Below, one piece after another: positions 7,552 through 16,219 of a stretch of DNA of 22,358 nt. The translations under genes and the position numbers were made by a program. Location: contig JALUYN010000053.1 in the NCBI GenBank assembly GCA_027012915.1, positions 1 through 22,358 of the forward strand. The letters run 5' to 3'. Origin of the DNA: Cellvibrionaceae bacterium. Lineage in GTDB: Bacteria > Pseudomonadota > Gammaproteobacteria > Pseudomonadales > Cellvibrionaceae. Numbering within the stretch: position 1 is the stretch's first letter; each line of letters begins with the position of its first letter. The notes beneath the pieces were generated by a model. The model saw only the letters and a list, made by a program, of their open reading frames with translations, ran no database searches and had not been told where the DNA came from.

Positions 7552-10245
7552 ATGCCGCAATCGCTGATTGATATCGCCCCGCTACAACCCCTTTTGCAAT
7601 CCGGTCATCTGATCCTGACTCCCAATAGCCGGCTTAAAAACAAGCTGATTCAAGCCTACAACCATCAACAAAACCTGGACGGCAAGAGCTGCTGGCACCA
7701 ACCCCGGGTTTTCGCCATACGCGACTGGTTAACCGCCCAGTACGATAATCTGCTGTCGGCAGCACGTATAGATCAGCCCGGGGCAATGGCGACAGGCACA
7801 CAATTGCAACAGCTTTGGCTCAAGGTGATTGATAGCCACACCGACGGGCTGGAGTTGATCAACCCATTGCGACTGGCCAGCGATGCCAACAGCGCCTATG
7901 CCACTTTGCAGCGCTGGAATATTGATGTCGCCTCCATCGACGTGGAAACCGATCAGCAGGCTCAGTTTGTCAGTTGGGCCCAGCAGTTTGAGGCGGACCT
8001 GCAACAACAGGGGTTGATTACCCTGGAACAGCTGCAACAGAAGGTAAATCAAGCGCTGAAAGACAAGGTATTGGCGCCGGAATCGCAACTGGTATTGCTG
8101 GATTTCGACGAGATTACTCCACTACTACAAACAACTCTCGATCTGCTCTGCGCTGAGCCTAAACGCCACCGCAGCAGCATCCGGCAACAGCCTATCTGCG
8201 AACTTCGCGCCTACTCCGACAAACAGCAGGAAGTAACGCAAGCCGCACTGTGGGCACAACAGCGTCTGACTGACAATCCCGAAGCCAGTATTGGCATCAT
8301 TGTTCCCAACCTTGGTCAGGAACGAGAATTACTCGCACGTCATCTCACCGAGGTGTTCGAACCTCAGTATCTGTCGCCCGAAACATCACGCTATACCCTG
8401 CCCTTTAACTTCTCCACCGGGATACCACTGGGCCAAACTCCCATCATTCAGACGGCGCTATCGCTGTTGCGACTCAACTATCGCAATTGGGACCTGGAGC
8501 AACTGATTGAGCTGTTGCATTCGCCATTTCTTGCTGAAATCACAGATATCGGTTTTACCGAAAGTCTATGTAACGGATTGCTGCAACGAGGACGACACCA
8601 AGTCAGCACCCAGCAGCTTAGGAGCCTGTGCCAACAATTGGCTGAAAAAAGCGAAAACGGCTATGGTCTGTGGTTGAGCAAAACTCTGCAACAAGCAGAA
8701 GACCACAGGCGCCGCAGCGTCAGCCGCCAGACCGCGAGCCGCTGGGCCGAATTTTTTCTTGATCAATTACAGATCTTTGGATGGCCCGGTCAACGCCGCG
8801 TCGACAGTAATGAATTCCAGCAGGTACAGCAGCTCTACAGCGTACTGGACGACTTTTCGAGAATTGACGAACTGGAAACGCCACTGAGCCTGCACGAAGC
8901 GTTTGAGCTGCTATCGAGGCAACTGGCGAGCACCCCCTATCAGGCTCAAACACCTGAATCGCCGATTCAGATTCTGGGTGCCCTGGAGGGCGCAGGGCTG
9001 CTGTTCAATCACTGCTGGGTTATGGGGATGAACCACCGGGAGTGGCCTCCAGCACCACAACCCAATCCCCTGTTACCGCTGTCACTACAGAGGGAACAGG
9101 CGATGCCCCACGCCGACGCCGAGCGCGAACTGCGCTACGCTGAAGCCCTGACGCAAGGCTACCAACGGGCCGCTGCGGAAGTGGTGTTTAGCTACGCCAA
9201 ACAGGGTGAAGAAAGCCACCAGCAAGCCTCGCCCCTGCTCAATCACCTGACTCCCATTGAGGATCACACTCAAAGCGAGACCGCTATTGGCAGCTATGCA
9301 CGACAACAAGTCAGCCAGCCCAGCGAGTGGTACCACACCGATCGTGCTCCGCAGGTCAGTGCTGTTGAGCGTTCGCGCCTAAAAGGCGGTTCGCAGATTC
9401 TGCGCAACCAAGCCATCAACCCCATGGCCGCGTTCCTCATTCACAGGCTTGGTGCCCGCCAGCCCACATCAATGCACCAGGGCCTTACCCCACAACAACG
9501 CGGTCAAATGCTCCACGAAGTGCTGGCAAACCTTTGGAATCAATGGCAGCGACAAAGCGTACTGCTTCAACTATCTGATGCCGAACTACAAAGTGCGGTG
9601 CACCAGGAAGTGGAAAAACAGGCGCTGGCCCTTAAGCACCGCGAGCCCGGGTATTTCAGTGACCGCTATATTGCACTCGAGATAGAACGCCTGAGCGTAC
9701 TGATCCAGGGGTGGCTCGAGCAGGAAAAGCTGCGTCCCGGATTTACCGTGCACGCCACCGAGCAGAGTTTGGAAACCGACATTGAGGGATTGCCGCTGAC
9801 GCTGCGCCTCGACCGCCTCGACCTGCTGGACAATGGTCAATGGCTGATCATTGACTACAAAACCGGCAATCCCCATCTCAAAAGCCTGGGAAGCGAGCGC
9901 CCGGAGGAGCCCCAGTTGCCCATCTACGCTATCGCCTATGAGCAAGAAATCTCGGCTCTGCTGTTTGTTCAGATCAACACGACGGAGACCACCATCAAAG
10001 GTATTGGAACTCTGAGTGATTACCACGAGGGTGTGGCAGGCGCCGAGAAAGGTCCGCAGTACGATCTGCCCGATAACTGGCCCGAAACCCTCAAGCACTG
10101 GCAGCAACATCTGGAAGCCCTGGCTCGCGAATTCCAACACGGCGACACTCAAAGCCAGTTCAAAACCCGAAACCTGGAGCGCTTTTACGACTACTTGGCC
10201 CCCATGTTAAGGCTAAACAGCATGGACGCGGAATCACAATCATGA
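7552..10245 (+). CDS. AddB-like PD-(D/E)XK nuclease, partner of the downstream helicase
   Basis: The 897-residue product matches my memory of the 'probable DNA repair protein' family that is paired with a UvrD-type helicase in beta- and gammaproteobacteria. The N-terminal half resembles a helicase fold, but in place of a Walker A motif it has LILTPNSRLKNKL (about residues 20-32), so it should not hydrolyse ATP, as in AddB/RecC. The C-terminal RecB-type nuclease core is complete: RGQMLHEVL with His655, LDRLD with Asp754/Asp757, IIDYKTG with Asp768 and Lys770, and QLPIYAIAY after it. I see no C-terminal cysteine set like the iron-sulphur staple of Gram-positive AddB. The stop overlaps the helicase start by four bases (ATGA), indicating translational coupling and probably equal amounts of the two proteins. 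The ribosome site before the ATG is weak. Confidence 0.88.
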   Translation: MPQSLIDIAPLQPLLQSGHLILTPNSRLKNKLIQAYNHQQNLDGKSCWHQPRVFAIRDWLTAQYDNLLSAARIDQPGAMATGTQLQQLWLKVIDSHTDGLELINPLRLASDANSAYATLQRWNIDVASIDVETDQQAQFVSWAQQFEADLQQQGLITLEQLQQKVNQALKDKVLAPESQLVLLDFDEITPLLQTTLDLLCAEPKRHRSSIRQQPICELRAYSDKQQEVTQAALWAQQRLTDNPEASIGIIVPNLGQERELLARHLTEVFEPQYLSPETSRYTLPFNFSTGIPLGQTPIIQTALSLLRLNYRNWDLEQLIELLHSPFLAEITDIGFTESLCNGLLQRGRHQVSTQQLRSLCQQLAEKSENGYGLWLSKTLQQAEDHRRRSVSRQTASRWAEFFLDQLQIFGWPGQRRVDSNEFQQVQQLYSVLDDFSRIDELETPLSLHEAFELLSRQLASTPYQAQTPESPIQILGALEGAGLLFNHCWVMGMNHREWPPAPQPNPLLPLSLQREQAMPHADAERELRYAEALTQGYQRAAAEVVFSYAKQGEESHQQASPLLNHLTPIEDHTQSETAIGSYARQQVSQPSEWYHTDRAPQVSAVERSRLKGGSQILRNQAINPMAAFLIHRLGARQPTSMHQGLTPQQRGQMLHEVLANLWNQWQRQSVLLQLSDAELQSAVHQEVEKQALALKHREPGYFSDRYIALEIERLSVLIQGWLEQEKLRPGFTVHATEQSLETDIEGLPLTLRLDRLDLLDNGQWLIIDYKTGNPHLKSLGSERPEEPQLPIYAIAYEQEISALLFVQINTTETTIKGIGTLSDYHEGVAGAEKGPQYDLPDNWPETLKHWQQHLEALAREFQHGDTQSQFKTRNLERFYDYLAPMLRLNSMDAESQS

Positions 10246-13200
10246 ACCAACCAGCCGACCATCTCGCACGCCAAACCGCACTCGACCCGACCCGCTCCTT
10301 TGCGGTAAGCGCGCCTGCAGGCTCTGGTAAAACAGGGCTTTTAACCCAACGGGTGCTAACGCTGCTGGCCCATGCCAACGACCCCGAAGAAATCCTGGCC
10401 ATTACCTTCACCCGCAAAGCAGCCGCGGAGATGCAGGAGCGTATCAATGAAGCATTGGTATTGGCAGCCACCACTGAGCGACCGGAAGCAGCCCACGAAC
10501 AACTGACGTGGGATCTGGCACATCGGGTACTACAGCAAGATCAGAAGCAGAATTGGGAATTACTGAAATCCCCGGGCCGCCTGCGGGTACAAACCATTGA
10601 TGGCCTGTGTCGCGCGATCACCCAGTTCCAGCCCCTGGCCAGCGGTCTGGGTGGCTCGACACAGATGCTTGACGATCCCGGCGCAGCCTACCAACAGGCC
10701 GTGCAGCAGCTGTTTAAGCTGATTGATGACAGCGACTCCATTGGCCCTGAATTGGGCGTTCTGTTATCTCATCTGGACAACAATCTGGAAAGTGCGCAAG
10801 CGCTGATGATGTCGCTGTTGCAGCGCCGTGATCAATGGATGCACGCGCTGCTGCAATCCCGCGATGCCCGAGGCTACCTCGAAGCGGTTCTGGAACAACT
10901 CAATTTTGAAGTCCTGCAGGAACTGCGTGAGCTTATGGAGCCTGTGGCCAGTGACCTGTGTCTGGCGGCGGATTTTGCCGGCACCAACTGCCGCAACGAC
11001 AAACCGGATGCCAGCATCTGTCATCTGGCGGGCATCGAGCAACTGCCCGGAACGGAACACCGTGACGTCGAGCTCTGGCGCGCCTTGACGGACCTGCTGC
11101 TCACCGCTGACGGCAACTGGCGCAAAGCCAGCGGTATCAACAAAAATCTGGGATTTCCGACGGCAAAGGACAAAGATGAAAAAGCGCGATTGGCCGCTCG
11201 GAAACTGGCCTTCGTAGAGATTCTGGGAGAACTGCAGCAGATTCCCAAATTAAACGATCTTCTGATCGCTGCGCGCATACTGCCCCCAGCTAGCTACCGA
11301 GAGAACCAATGGCGACTGCTCGACGCGCTGACCCGAGTACTGCCAAGATTGGTGGTAGAGCTGCAATGGGTATTTCGTCAGCTAAATGCCACCGACTTTA
11401 TTGAAGTGACACAGGGGGCACTGAAAGCCCTGGGTGACAGTGATTCACCCACCGACACCACGCTGATGCTGGACTACCAAATCCGCCATATTCTGGTGGA
11501 CGAGTTCCAGGATACCTCGACGCCCCAACTGCAAATGCTGGAGCGCCTTACCGCCGGCTGGGAACCCGAGGACGGACGCACTTTGTTTATTGTCGGCGAT
11601 GGCATGCAGTCCTGCTACGGTTTTCGCGCCGCCAACGTGGGAATTTTCCTTGACGCCCGTAGCAATGGTATAGGCTGTGTGTCGCTTGAGCCGCTGGATC
11701 TCACCGTCAACTTCCGTTCGCAATCGGAAGTTGTCAGCTGGGTAAACCAAACCTTCGAACAGTCTTTTCCAGACAGTGATGATATTGCCCGTGGCGCTGT
11801 GCGCTACTCTCATTCGCAGGCATTTCGTGACGCCCTGCCGGGCGCTGCCGTTACTCTACATGGGTTTTTGGACGCCGAAGACCGGCTTGCTGAAGCGGCG
11901 AGTGTATGCAATCTGATTGAGGACACCCGAGAGCAATACCCAGGCGACAGTATCGCTTTACTAGTGCGTAATCGCGGACAACTGACAGACATTATTCCCG
12001 CGCTCCAGAAACGCGGTATAGAGTGGATCGCTACCGATATCGAGCCCCTTGCCCAACGCCAAGCCATTATCGACTTGATGACTCTGACTCGCGCCCTATT
12101 GCGCCCAACAGACAGAAACAGCTGGCTGGCACTGTTACGCACCCCGTGGATTGGACTCAATAATCAAGACCTTCTGACCGTTGCCGGGCTGGAAAATACA
12201 TTGCAATTGCCAGACAGCCACGGGGAAATCGCTTCAGGCTTCTTGCCGCTTCTGCCTACTTTGATGGCCTTTTTAAGCCCCGAGCACGAAAACCATCACG
12301 GGTTATCAGAGCAGGGTTACCTGGCCCTGAAGCGAACGATACCGCTGCTGCATCACACCTGGCAAGATCGCTATCGCAAGACTCTGCGTCAGCGGGTACA
12401 AGGGTTATGGTTATCTCTCGGTGGCAATGCCGCCATTGAAGACGAGACAGACCTGCGCAACGCCGAAGACTTCTTCCAGTTGCTCGATCACCATGAGGAA
12501 GGAGGTAGTTTGATCCAGTGGGTGGAATTTGAGCGTGCAGTGGGCAATCTCTACGCTCGCCCGGCCAGTGTCGGCGCCGACGCCATTCAGGTAATGACGA
12601 TACACAAATCCAAGGGTTTGGAGTTCGATCACGTGATTATCCCCGGTCTCGACAAAAGCCAGCGAGCCGACGAACACCAACTTCTAATGTGGCAAGAGCG
12701 CATCGACTGCAATCATGAAAAACAGCTGTTGCTGAGTCCTCTCTCGCCCAAAGGCGATGAGGGCGACCCTCTGTATCAATATCTTCGTGAAGAAGACAAA
12801 CTCAAACAACGCCTGGAAACCACCCGCCTCTTGTACGTCGGTTGCACGCGAGCCATCAAGCGCCTGCACTTGTTGTGTAATTTGAAATCCACCAGTAAAG
12901 GCGATGTACGAACTCCGTCCACCGGTGCGTTGATCAGTTCAATGTGGGCCGCGGTAAAGGATCAGTTTCTACTGCATGAATCACTTGGGACGTCAGATAC
13001 TCAAACGCATAACGAACCGGAGAACGAAAAAGGCAACGTTGATTATCGACTGCCACGACTGCCCTCACACTGGCAGCGCGCTCCCCTGCCTCAAGGCAAT
13101 CTACTGGCAAGTTACCGGGGGCGTGAATTCGACGATGACGACAATGTTCCAGAGGACCAAACATTCCACAATCGACAGGCGAGACACCTTGGAACGATCC

Positions 13201-13706
13201 TGCACCGGGCTCTGCAACAGATTGTTGAGGAAGGAATTGAACACTGGAATGAGTCCAGGATTTCAAAGCAATTGCCAAGCTGGTCCGCTCAATTGCAACA
13301 GCTGGGCATTAGCGGCACATCACAGGGGCAGAGCCTGGAACTGCTGACAAAAGCGGTTCGTAATGTACTGCATGACACTACTGCACAATGGTTTCTCGAC
13401 AACAGGCATTTGGACAGCGGCTGCGAAGTCGAGCTGTGGAGCGGCGGTAAGACTCCGCGACAATCAATCGTAGACAGAACTTTTATCGACCGGGACGAGC
13501 GCTGGATTATCGACTATAAAAGCAGCACACCGGGCACCGATCAGTCTATGCCGGAATTTCTGAGCCAGGAACGGGAGCACTATCGAGCCCAATTGCAGCG
13601 CTATCACGACCTCTACTCAGAACTGGATAGCGAACGAAATATTGCGCGAATTCGCACGGCGCTCTACTTCCCATTGATCAAGCACCTGGAAATCATGGAC
13701 TTTTGA
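10242..13706 (+). CDS. UvrD/RecB-family helicase-nuclease (AddA-like)
   Basis: The 1154-residue protein carries the full superfamily 1A helicase set: Walker A GSGKT at 27-31, ITFTRKAAAEM at 54-64, Walker B DEFQD at 420-424 followed by IVGDGMQSCYGFRAA, NFRSQ, MTIHKSKGLEFD at 785-796, and LLYVGCTRA. A C-terminal RecB-type nuclease domain follows: GTILHRAL with His988, VDRTFID around 1078-1083, IIDYKSS with Asp1091 and Lys1093, then HYRAQLQRYHDLY. The helicase motor and nuclease together predict ATP-driven unwinding and resection of DNA ends, feeding RecA in double-strand-break repair. With the preceding gene it forms a two-nuclease, one-motor pair of the AddAB type. The gene starts inside the previous stop codon. 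Whether it replaces or accompanies RecBCD in this genome cannot be told from this window. Confidence 0.92.
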   Translation: MNQPADHLARQTALDPTRSFAVSAPAGSGKTGLLTQRVLTLLAHANDPEEILAITFTRKAAAEMQERINEALVLAATTERPEAAHEQLTWDLAHRVLQQDQKQNWELLKSPGRLRVQTIDGLCRAITQFQPLASGLGGSTQMLDDPGAAYQQAVQQLFKLIDDSDSIGPELGVLLSHLDNNLESAQALMMSLLQRRDQWMHALLQSRDARGYLEAVLEQLNFEVLQELRELMEPVASDLCLAADFAGTNCRNDKPDASICHLAGIEQLPGTEHRDVELWRALTDLLLTADGNWRKASGINKNLGFPTAKDKDEKARLAARKLAFVEILGELQQIPKLNDLLIAARILPPASYRENQWRLLDALTRVLPRLVVELQWVFRQLNATDFIEVTQGALKALGDSDSPTDTTLMLDYQIRHILVDEFQDTSTPQLQMLERLTAGWEPEDGRTLFIVGDGMQSCYGFRAANVGIFLDARSNGIGCVSLEPLDLTVNFRSQSEVVSWVNQTFEQSFPDSDDIARGAVRYSHSQAFRDALPGAAVTLHGFLDAEDRLAEAASVCNLIEDTREQYPGDSIALLVRNRGQLTDIIPALQKRGIEWIATDIEPLAQRQAIIDLMTLTRALLRPTDRNSWLALLRTPWIGLNNQDLLTVAGLENTLQLPDSHGEIASGFLPLLPTLMAFLSPEHENHHGLSEQGYLALKRTIPLLHHTWQDRYRKTLRQRVQGLWLSLGGNAAIEDETDLRNAEDFFQLLDHHEEGGSLIQWVEFERAVGNLYARPASVGADAIQVMTIHKSKGLEFDHVIIPGLDKSQRADEHQLLMWQERIDCNHEKQLLLSPLSPKGDEGDPLYQYLREEDKLKQRLETTRLLYVGCTRAIKRLHLLCNLKSTSKGDVRTPSTGALISSMWAAVKDQFLLHESLGTSDTQTHNEPENEKGNVDYRLPRLPSHWQRAPLPQGNLLASYRGREFDDDDNVPEDQTFHNRQARHLGTILHRALQQIVEEGIEHWNESRISKQLPSWSAQLQQLGISGTSQGQSLELLTKAVRNVLHDTTAQWFLDNRHLDSGCEVELWSGGKTPRQSIVDRTFIDRDERWIIDYKSSTPGTDQSMPEFLSQEREHYRAQLQRYHDLYSELDSERNIARIRTALYFPLIKHLEIMDF

Positions 13707-13713
13707 CCGGTTT

Positions 13714-13737
13714 TGGTGGAATTTTCCCTTTCCACCA
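13714..13737 (+). terminator. Hairpin after the helicase gene, possible weak terminator
   Basis: An 8-bp perfect stem (TGGTGGAA at 13714-13721, TTCCACCA at 13730-13737) with an 8-base loop begins 8 bases after the helicase stop. It is placed where a terminator for the nuclease/helicase operon would be, but it lacks a T-tract on either side. It may instead be a pause site, an RNA-stability element or a site in the aroF upstream region. Confidence 0.35.
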
Positions 13738-13800
13738 CTCCTATTCTGTAACATTTTAAGTAGAATATGGGGTTTACAAGATCAACTGATGGAATAGTCC

Positions 13801-14868
13801 ATGACACACAATGCAGTAGAGAACCTGAACATTGGCTCTCAGGAAGTTCTCATTTCCCCAGAGCAGCTGAAACAAGAGCTGCCTCTGACCGGCGCGGCGG
13901 AAATAGCTGTGACCGAAGGTCGCCAAACCGTACGCAACATTTTGGATCGTAAAGACCATCGCCTGATGGTAGTTATTGGTCCGTGCTCGATCCACGACGT
14001 CGACGCCGCCAAGGATTATGCCCAGCGCCTGAAGAAACTGTCGGATGAGCTGTCGGACACTCTGTACATTGTGATGCGCGTCTATTTCGAGAAACCACGT
14101 ACCACGGTTGGCTGGAAAGGTCTGATCAACGATCCGTATCTGGACGATTCTTTCAAGATTCAGGAAGGCCTGCATATTGGACGTCAATTACTGCTGGATA
14201 TTTCGGAAATGGGTCTGGCAACCGCCACTGAGGCTCTGGATCCCATTTCACCGCAGTACTTGCAGGATTTGGTGAGCTGGTCCGCCATTGGTGCGCGTAC
14301 TACCGAATCTCAGACACACCGTGAAATGGCCAGTGGTCTGTCTTCTGCCGTCGGTTTTAAAAATGGTACTGACGGCGGCCTGACAGTTGCCATCAACGCT
14401 CTGGAATCCGTATCCAGTCCGCACAGTTTCCTGGGTATTGACGGCCAAGGCAAAGTGGCGATCACCCGCACCAAGGGCAACCCTTACGGTCACGTGGTGC
14501 TGCGAGGCGGCAACGGTAAGCCTAACTACGATTCCGTGAGCATCGCCTTGTGTGAGCAAGAGCTGGAAAAAGCCAGTGTATCTCAGAATATTATGGTGGA
14601 TTGCAGCCACGCCAACTCCAACAAGAACCACGAGTTGCAGCCGCTGGTTATGGACAACATCGCCAATCAGATCATTGAGGGCAACAAGTCTATTATCGGT
14701 ATCATGGTGGAATCTAATATTGGCGCCGGCAACCAGAAAATGTCTTCCAATCTGGATGATATGGAATATGGCGTATCCATCACCGATAAGTGTATCGATT
14801 GGGAAACCACCGAGAACACACTGAGAAAAATGGCCGAAGGCATTCGCGAACCTTTGAAGAATCGCTAA
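13801..14868 (+). CDS. aroF: 3-deoxy-7-phosphoheptulonate synthase, class I, AroF-like
   Basis: The enzyme condenses phosphoenolpyruvate with erythrose 4-phosphate, the first step of the shikimate pathway to aromatic amino acids. The 355-residue length fits the class I alpha family. Visible motifs are GPCSIHD with metal-ligand Cys62, RVYFEKPRTTVGWKGLINDP, GARTTESQTHREMASGLS, GFKNGTDG, LRGGNGKPNY, VDCSHANSNKN with the metal His, MVESNIGAGNQ with the metal Glu, and SITDKCIDWE with the metal Asp. Residues 147-153 (DPISPQY, Pro148) and the SQTHREMASGLS segment follow E. coli AroF more closely than AroG, which suggests tyrosine feedback control; this is inference from memory of those sequences. 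A short GGA lies about seven bases before the ATG. It stands alone, and the IS element begins 41 bases after its stop. Confidence 0.94.
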   Translation: MTHNAVENLNIGSQEVLISPEQLKQELPLTGAAEIAVTEGRQTVRNILDRKDHRLMVVIGPCSIHDVDAAKDYAQRLKKLSDELSDTLYIVMRVYFEKPRTTVGWKGLINDPYLDDSFKIQEGLHIGRQLLLDISEMGLATATEALDPISPQYLQDLVSWSAIGARTTESQTHREMASGLSSAVGFKNGTDGGLTVAINALESVSSPHSFLGIDGQGKVAITRTKGNPYGHVVLRGGNGKPNYDSVSIALCEQELEKASVSQNIMVDCSHANSNKNHELQPLVMDNIANQIIEGNKSIIGIMVESNIGAGNQKMSSNLDDMEYGVSITDKCIDWETTENTLRKMAEGIREPLKNR

Positions 14869-14909
14869 TTACGCTGTCCCTTTCTCATTTAAAAAGCCAC
14901 CTTTACGGT

Positions 14910-14928
14910 CACTGCTGTCCCACAGTTT
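14910..14928 (+). repeat. Left terminal inverted repeat of the IS4 element
   Basis: CACTGCTGTCCCACAGTTT is the exact reverse complement of 16165-16183. The outermost base or two could belong to the flank, because no target duplication fixes the boundary. Confidence 0.93.
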
Positions 14929-14943
14929 GGGATAGCACATGAA

Positions 14944-15009
14944 AAAGCCTGAGTTCCATTGGTAAACTGTTGTTACCACACAGCAGCAATATCAAGGGAC
15001 TCAGGCTTT
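14944..15009 (+). promoter_or_regulatory. Nested hairpin over the transposase start, possible read-through translation block
   Basis: AAAGCCTGAGT (14944-14954) is the exact reverse complement of ACTCAGGCTTT (14999-15009), an 11-bp stem. Inside it lies a second stem, TGGTAA (14960-14965) with TTACCA (14973-14978). The right arm covers the last base of the AAGGGA ribosome site and the first two bases of the TTG start codon. A transcript entering from aroF would contain both arms and hide the start. A transcript beginning between the arms would not. This is how IS10 and IS50 protect themselves from outside transcription. The pairing is directly visible; the function is inference. Confidence 0.6.
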
Positions 15010-16159
15010 GTCACATCATAACACCGCATTTCAGCAACTACTAAAACCCGTTTCGAGACATGAATTCGAGAAACTGGCAAAAGAACATCATCACGGCCAA
15101 AAGCTTCGTTCCGCAAGCCGGTGGGATCAGTTTCTAGGTATGGCAATGTCGCAGCTTTCGGGGCGTCAAAGCCTGCGTGATATTCAGTCGAATCTCGAAT
15201 CCCAGCGCCATAAGCTTTATCATCTTGGCGCCAAACCCATAGCTCGATCAACTCTAGCTCGGATCAATGAAAAGCAGCCCGCAGAGTTATATGAAGCCCT
15301 GTTCTACAAGTTACTTGGACGCTGTAAAAATCAGCCCGGGAAACATAAATTTCGCTTTAAGAATCCGCTGTTTTCTCTTGATGCTAGCGCTATAGATCTG
15401 TCCATGAATGTTTTTCCCTGGGCGGCCCACCGCGAAGATACCTGCAACGTAAAACTGAATGTAGGGCTGAATCACGCCACAGAAATTCCGGAGTTTGTCG
15501 CCCTCAGTGACGGTAACGAAAACGATATGGTTGAGGGGCGAAAGTTTCGATTCCCGAAAGGCAGTATCGTTGCCTTCGATAAGGGTTATGTGGACTATCA
15601 GTGGTTCGGAAACCTTACAAAACAAGGGGTTAGCTTTGTAACCCGCTTACGGGCCAAGGCCGTATATCGTGTTATCAAGCGTCAAACTGTTCGTTCCGAA
15701 ACGGGTGTGAGCAGTGATCAAATCATCCAACTCAGTAGTAAGCATGCGATAGAGCGAGGCGCACCTCGGTTGCGAAGAATCGGTTACCGGGATCAGGAGA
15801 CTGGGAAGTTCTACCAGTTTCTGACGAACAATTTTGTTTTATCTGCCGCCACGATTGCAGCCATTTATAAGGATCGCTGGAAGGTGGAGCTGTTCTTCAA
15901 GGCAATCAAGCAAAACCTCAAGATAAAAACCTTTGTGGGCACTTCAAAGAACGCGGTATTAACACAGGTCTGGATAGCCTTAATCACCTATCTTCTGGTG
16001 GCTTTTGCTCGCCATAGCGCCAAGGAAGGGTGGTCGGTGCAGCGCATGCTCAGAGTGCTACAGCTGAGTCTTTTTGAGCGCAGAAGCCTGAAGGAGATAC
16101 TGAATCCTGACCCGCCACCCAATCAAAAAGACCAGCCTCAGATGAGGCTGGTCTTATGA
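15008..16159 (+). CDS. IS4-family transposase
   Basis: The 383-residue DDE transposase has an N-terminal region (MSHHNTAFQQLLKPVSRHEF) like that of DUF4372-type IS4 members. The catalytic core follows: Asp125 in LDASAIDL, Asp191 in AFDKGYVD, and Glu294 in YKDRWKVELFFKAIK, which fits the IS4 signature Y-(2)-R-(3)-E-(6)-K exactly. It cuts and rejoins the element's ends. The start is a TTG with AAGGGA eight bases upstream, which I accept because the resulting N-terminus matches the family. The rare start codon and the hairpin over it both point to low expression. The frame is intact throughout, so nothing suggests decay. Confidence 0.93.
   Translation: MSHHNTAFQQLLKPVSRHEFEKLAKEHHHGQKLRSASRWDQFLGMAMSQLSGRQSLRDIQSNLESQRHKLYHLGAKPIARSTLARINEKQPAELYEALFYKLLGRCKNQPGKHKFRFKNPLFSLDASAIDLSMNVFPWAAHREDTCNVKLNVGLNHATEIPEFVALSDGNENDMVEGRKFRFPKGSIVAFDKGYVDYQWFGNLTKQGVSFVTRLRAKAVYRVIKRQTVRSETGVSSDQIIQLSSKHAIERGAPRLRRIGYRDQETGKFYQFLTNNFVLSAATIAAIYKDRWKVELFFKAIKQNLKIKTFVGTSKNAVLTQVWIALITYLLVAFARHSAKEGWSVQRMLRVLQLSLFERRSLKEILNPDPPPNQKDQPQMRLVL
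16125..16155 (-). terminator. Strong hairpin with T-tract on the minus strand inside the IS end
   Basis: A 12-bp GC-rich stem (AAGACCAGCCTC at 16128-16139, GAGGCTGGTCTT at 16144-16155) has a 4-base loop. Read leftward, it is followed by TTTTT (complement of 16125-16129), the form of an intrinsic terminator. Read rightward there is no T-tract. It therefore faces transcription coming in from pit, whose stop is 65 bases away, and would keep antisense RNA out of the transposase gene. It overlaps the last transposase codons. Confidence 0.75.
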
Positions 16160-16164
16160 CTGTG

Positions 16165-16183
16165 AAACTGTGGGACAGCAGTG
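16165..16183 (-). repeat. Right terminal inverted repeat of the IS4 element
   Basis: AAACTGTGGGACAGCAGTG on the plus strand is an exact reverse complement of the left end at 14910-14928. Confidence 0.93.
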
Positions 16184-16219
16184 CTTCGAAAAGAGCCTTT
16201 TTCAAACCGGGATTGCGCG

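Larger units (their letters stand above)
14910..16183 (+). mobile_element. Complete IS4-family insertion sequence, 1274 bp
   Basis: The element is bounded by 19-bp perfect inverted repeats and contains one full-length transposase reading rightward. It sits in the short gap between the convergent aroF and pit genes and disrupts neither. The transposase has an intact Y-(2)-R-(3)-E-(6)-K signature and all three acidic residues, so the copy may still be active. I could not find a target-site duplication: the bases before 14910 end in CTTTACGGT, and those after 16183 begin CTTCGAAAA. The N-terminal sequence of the transposase resembles the IS4 members that carry a DUF4372 domain. Confidence 0.93.

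Noticed and set aside
10160..13278. Long minus-strand frames opposite the nuclease and helicase genes.
   Set aside because: They mirror codon usage of the strongly supported rightward genes and show no recognisable domains or initiation signals.
13747..13779. TyrR-like box upstream of aroF (TGTAAC and TTTACA).
   Set aside because: The half-sites are about 20 bases apart instead of the six expected within one TyrR box, and the left half is imperfect.
13767..13952. Rightward 61-codon frame overlapping the aroF start.
   Set aside because: It lies in another phase of a clearly coding region and has no family-like sequence.
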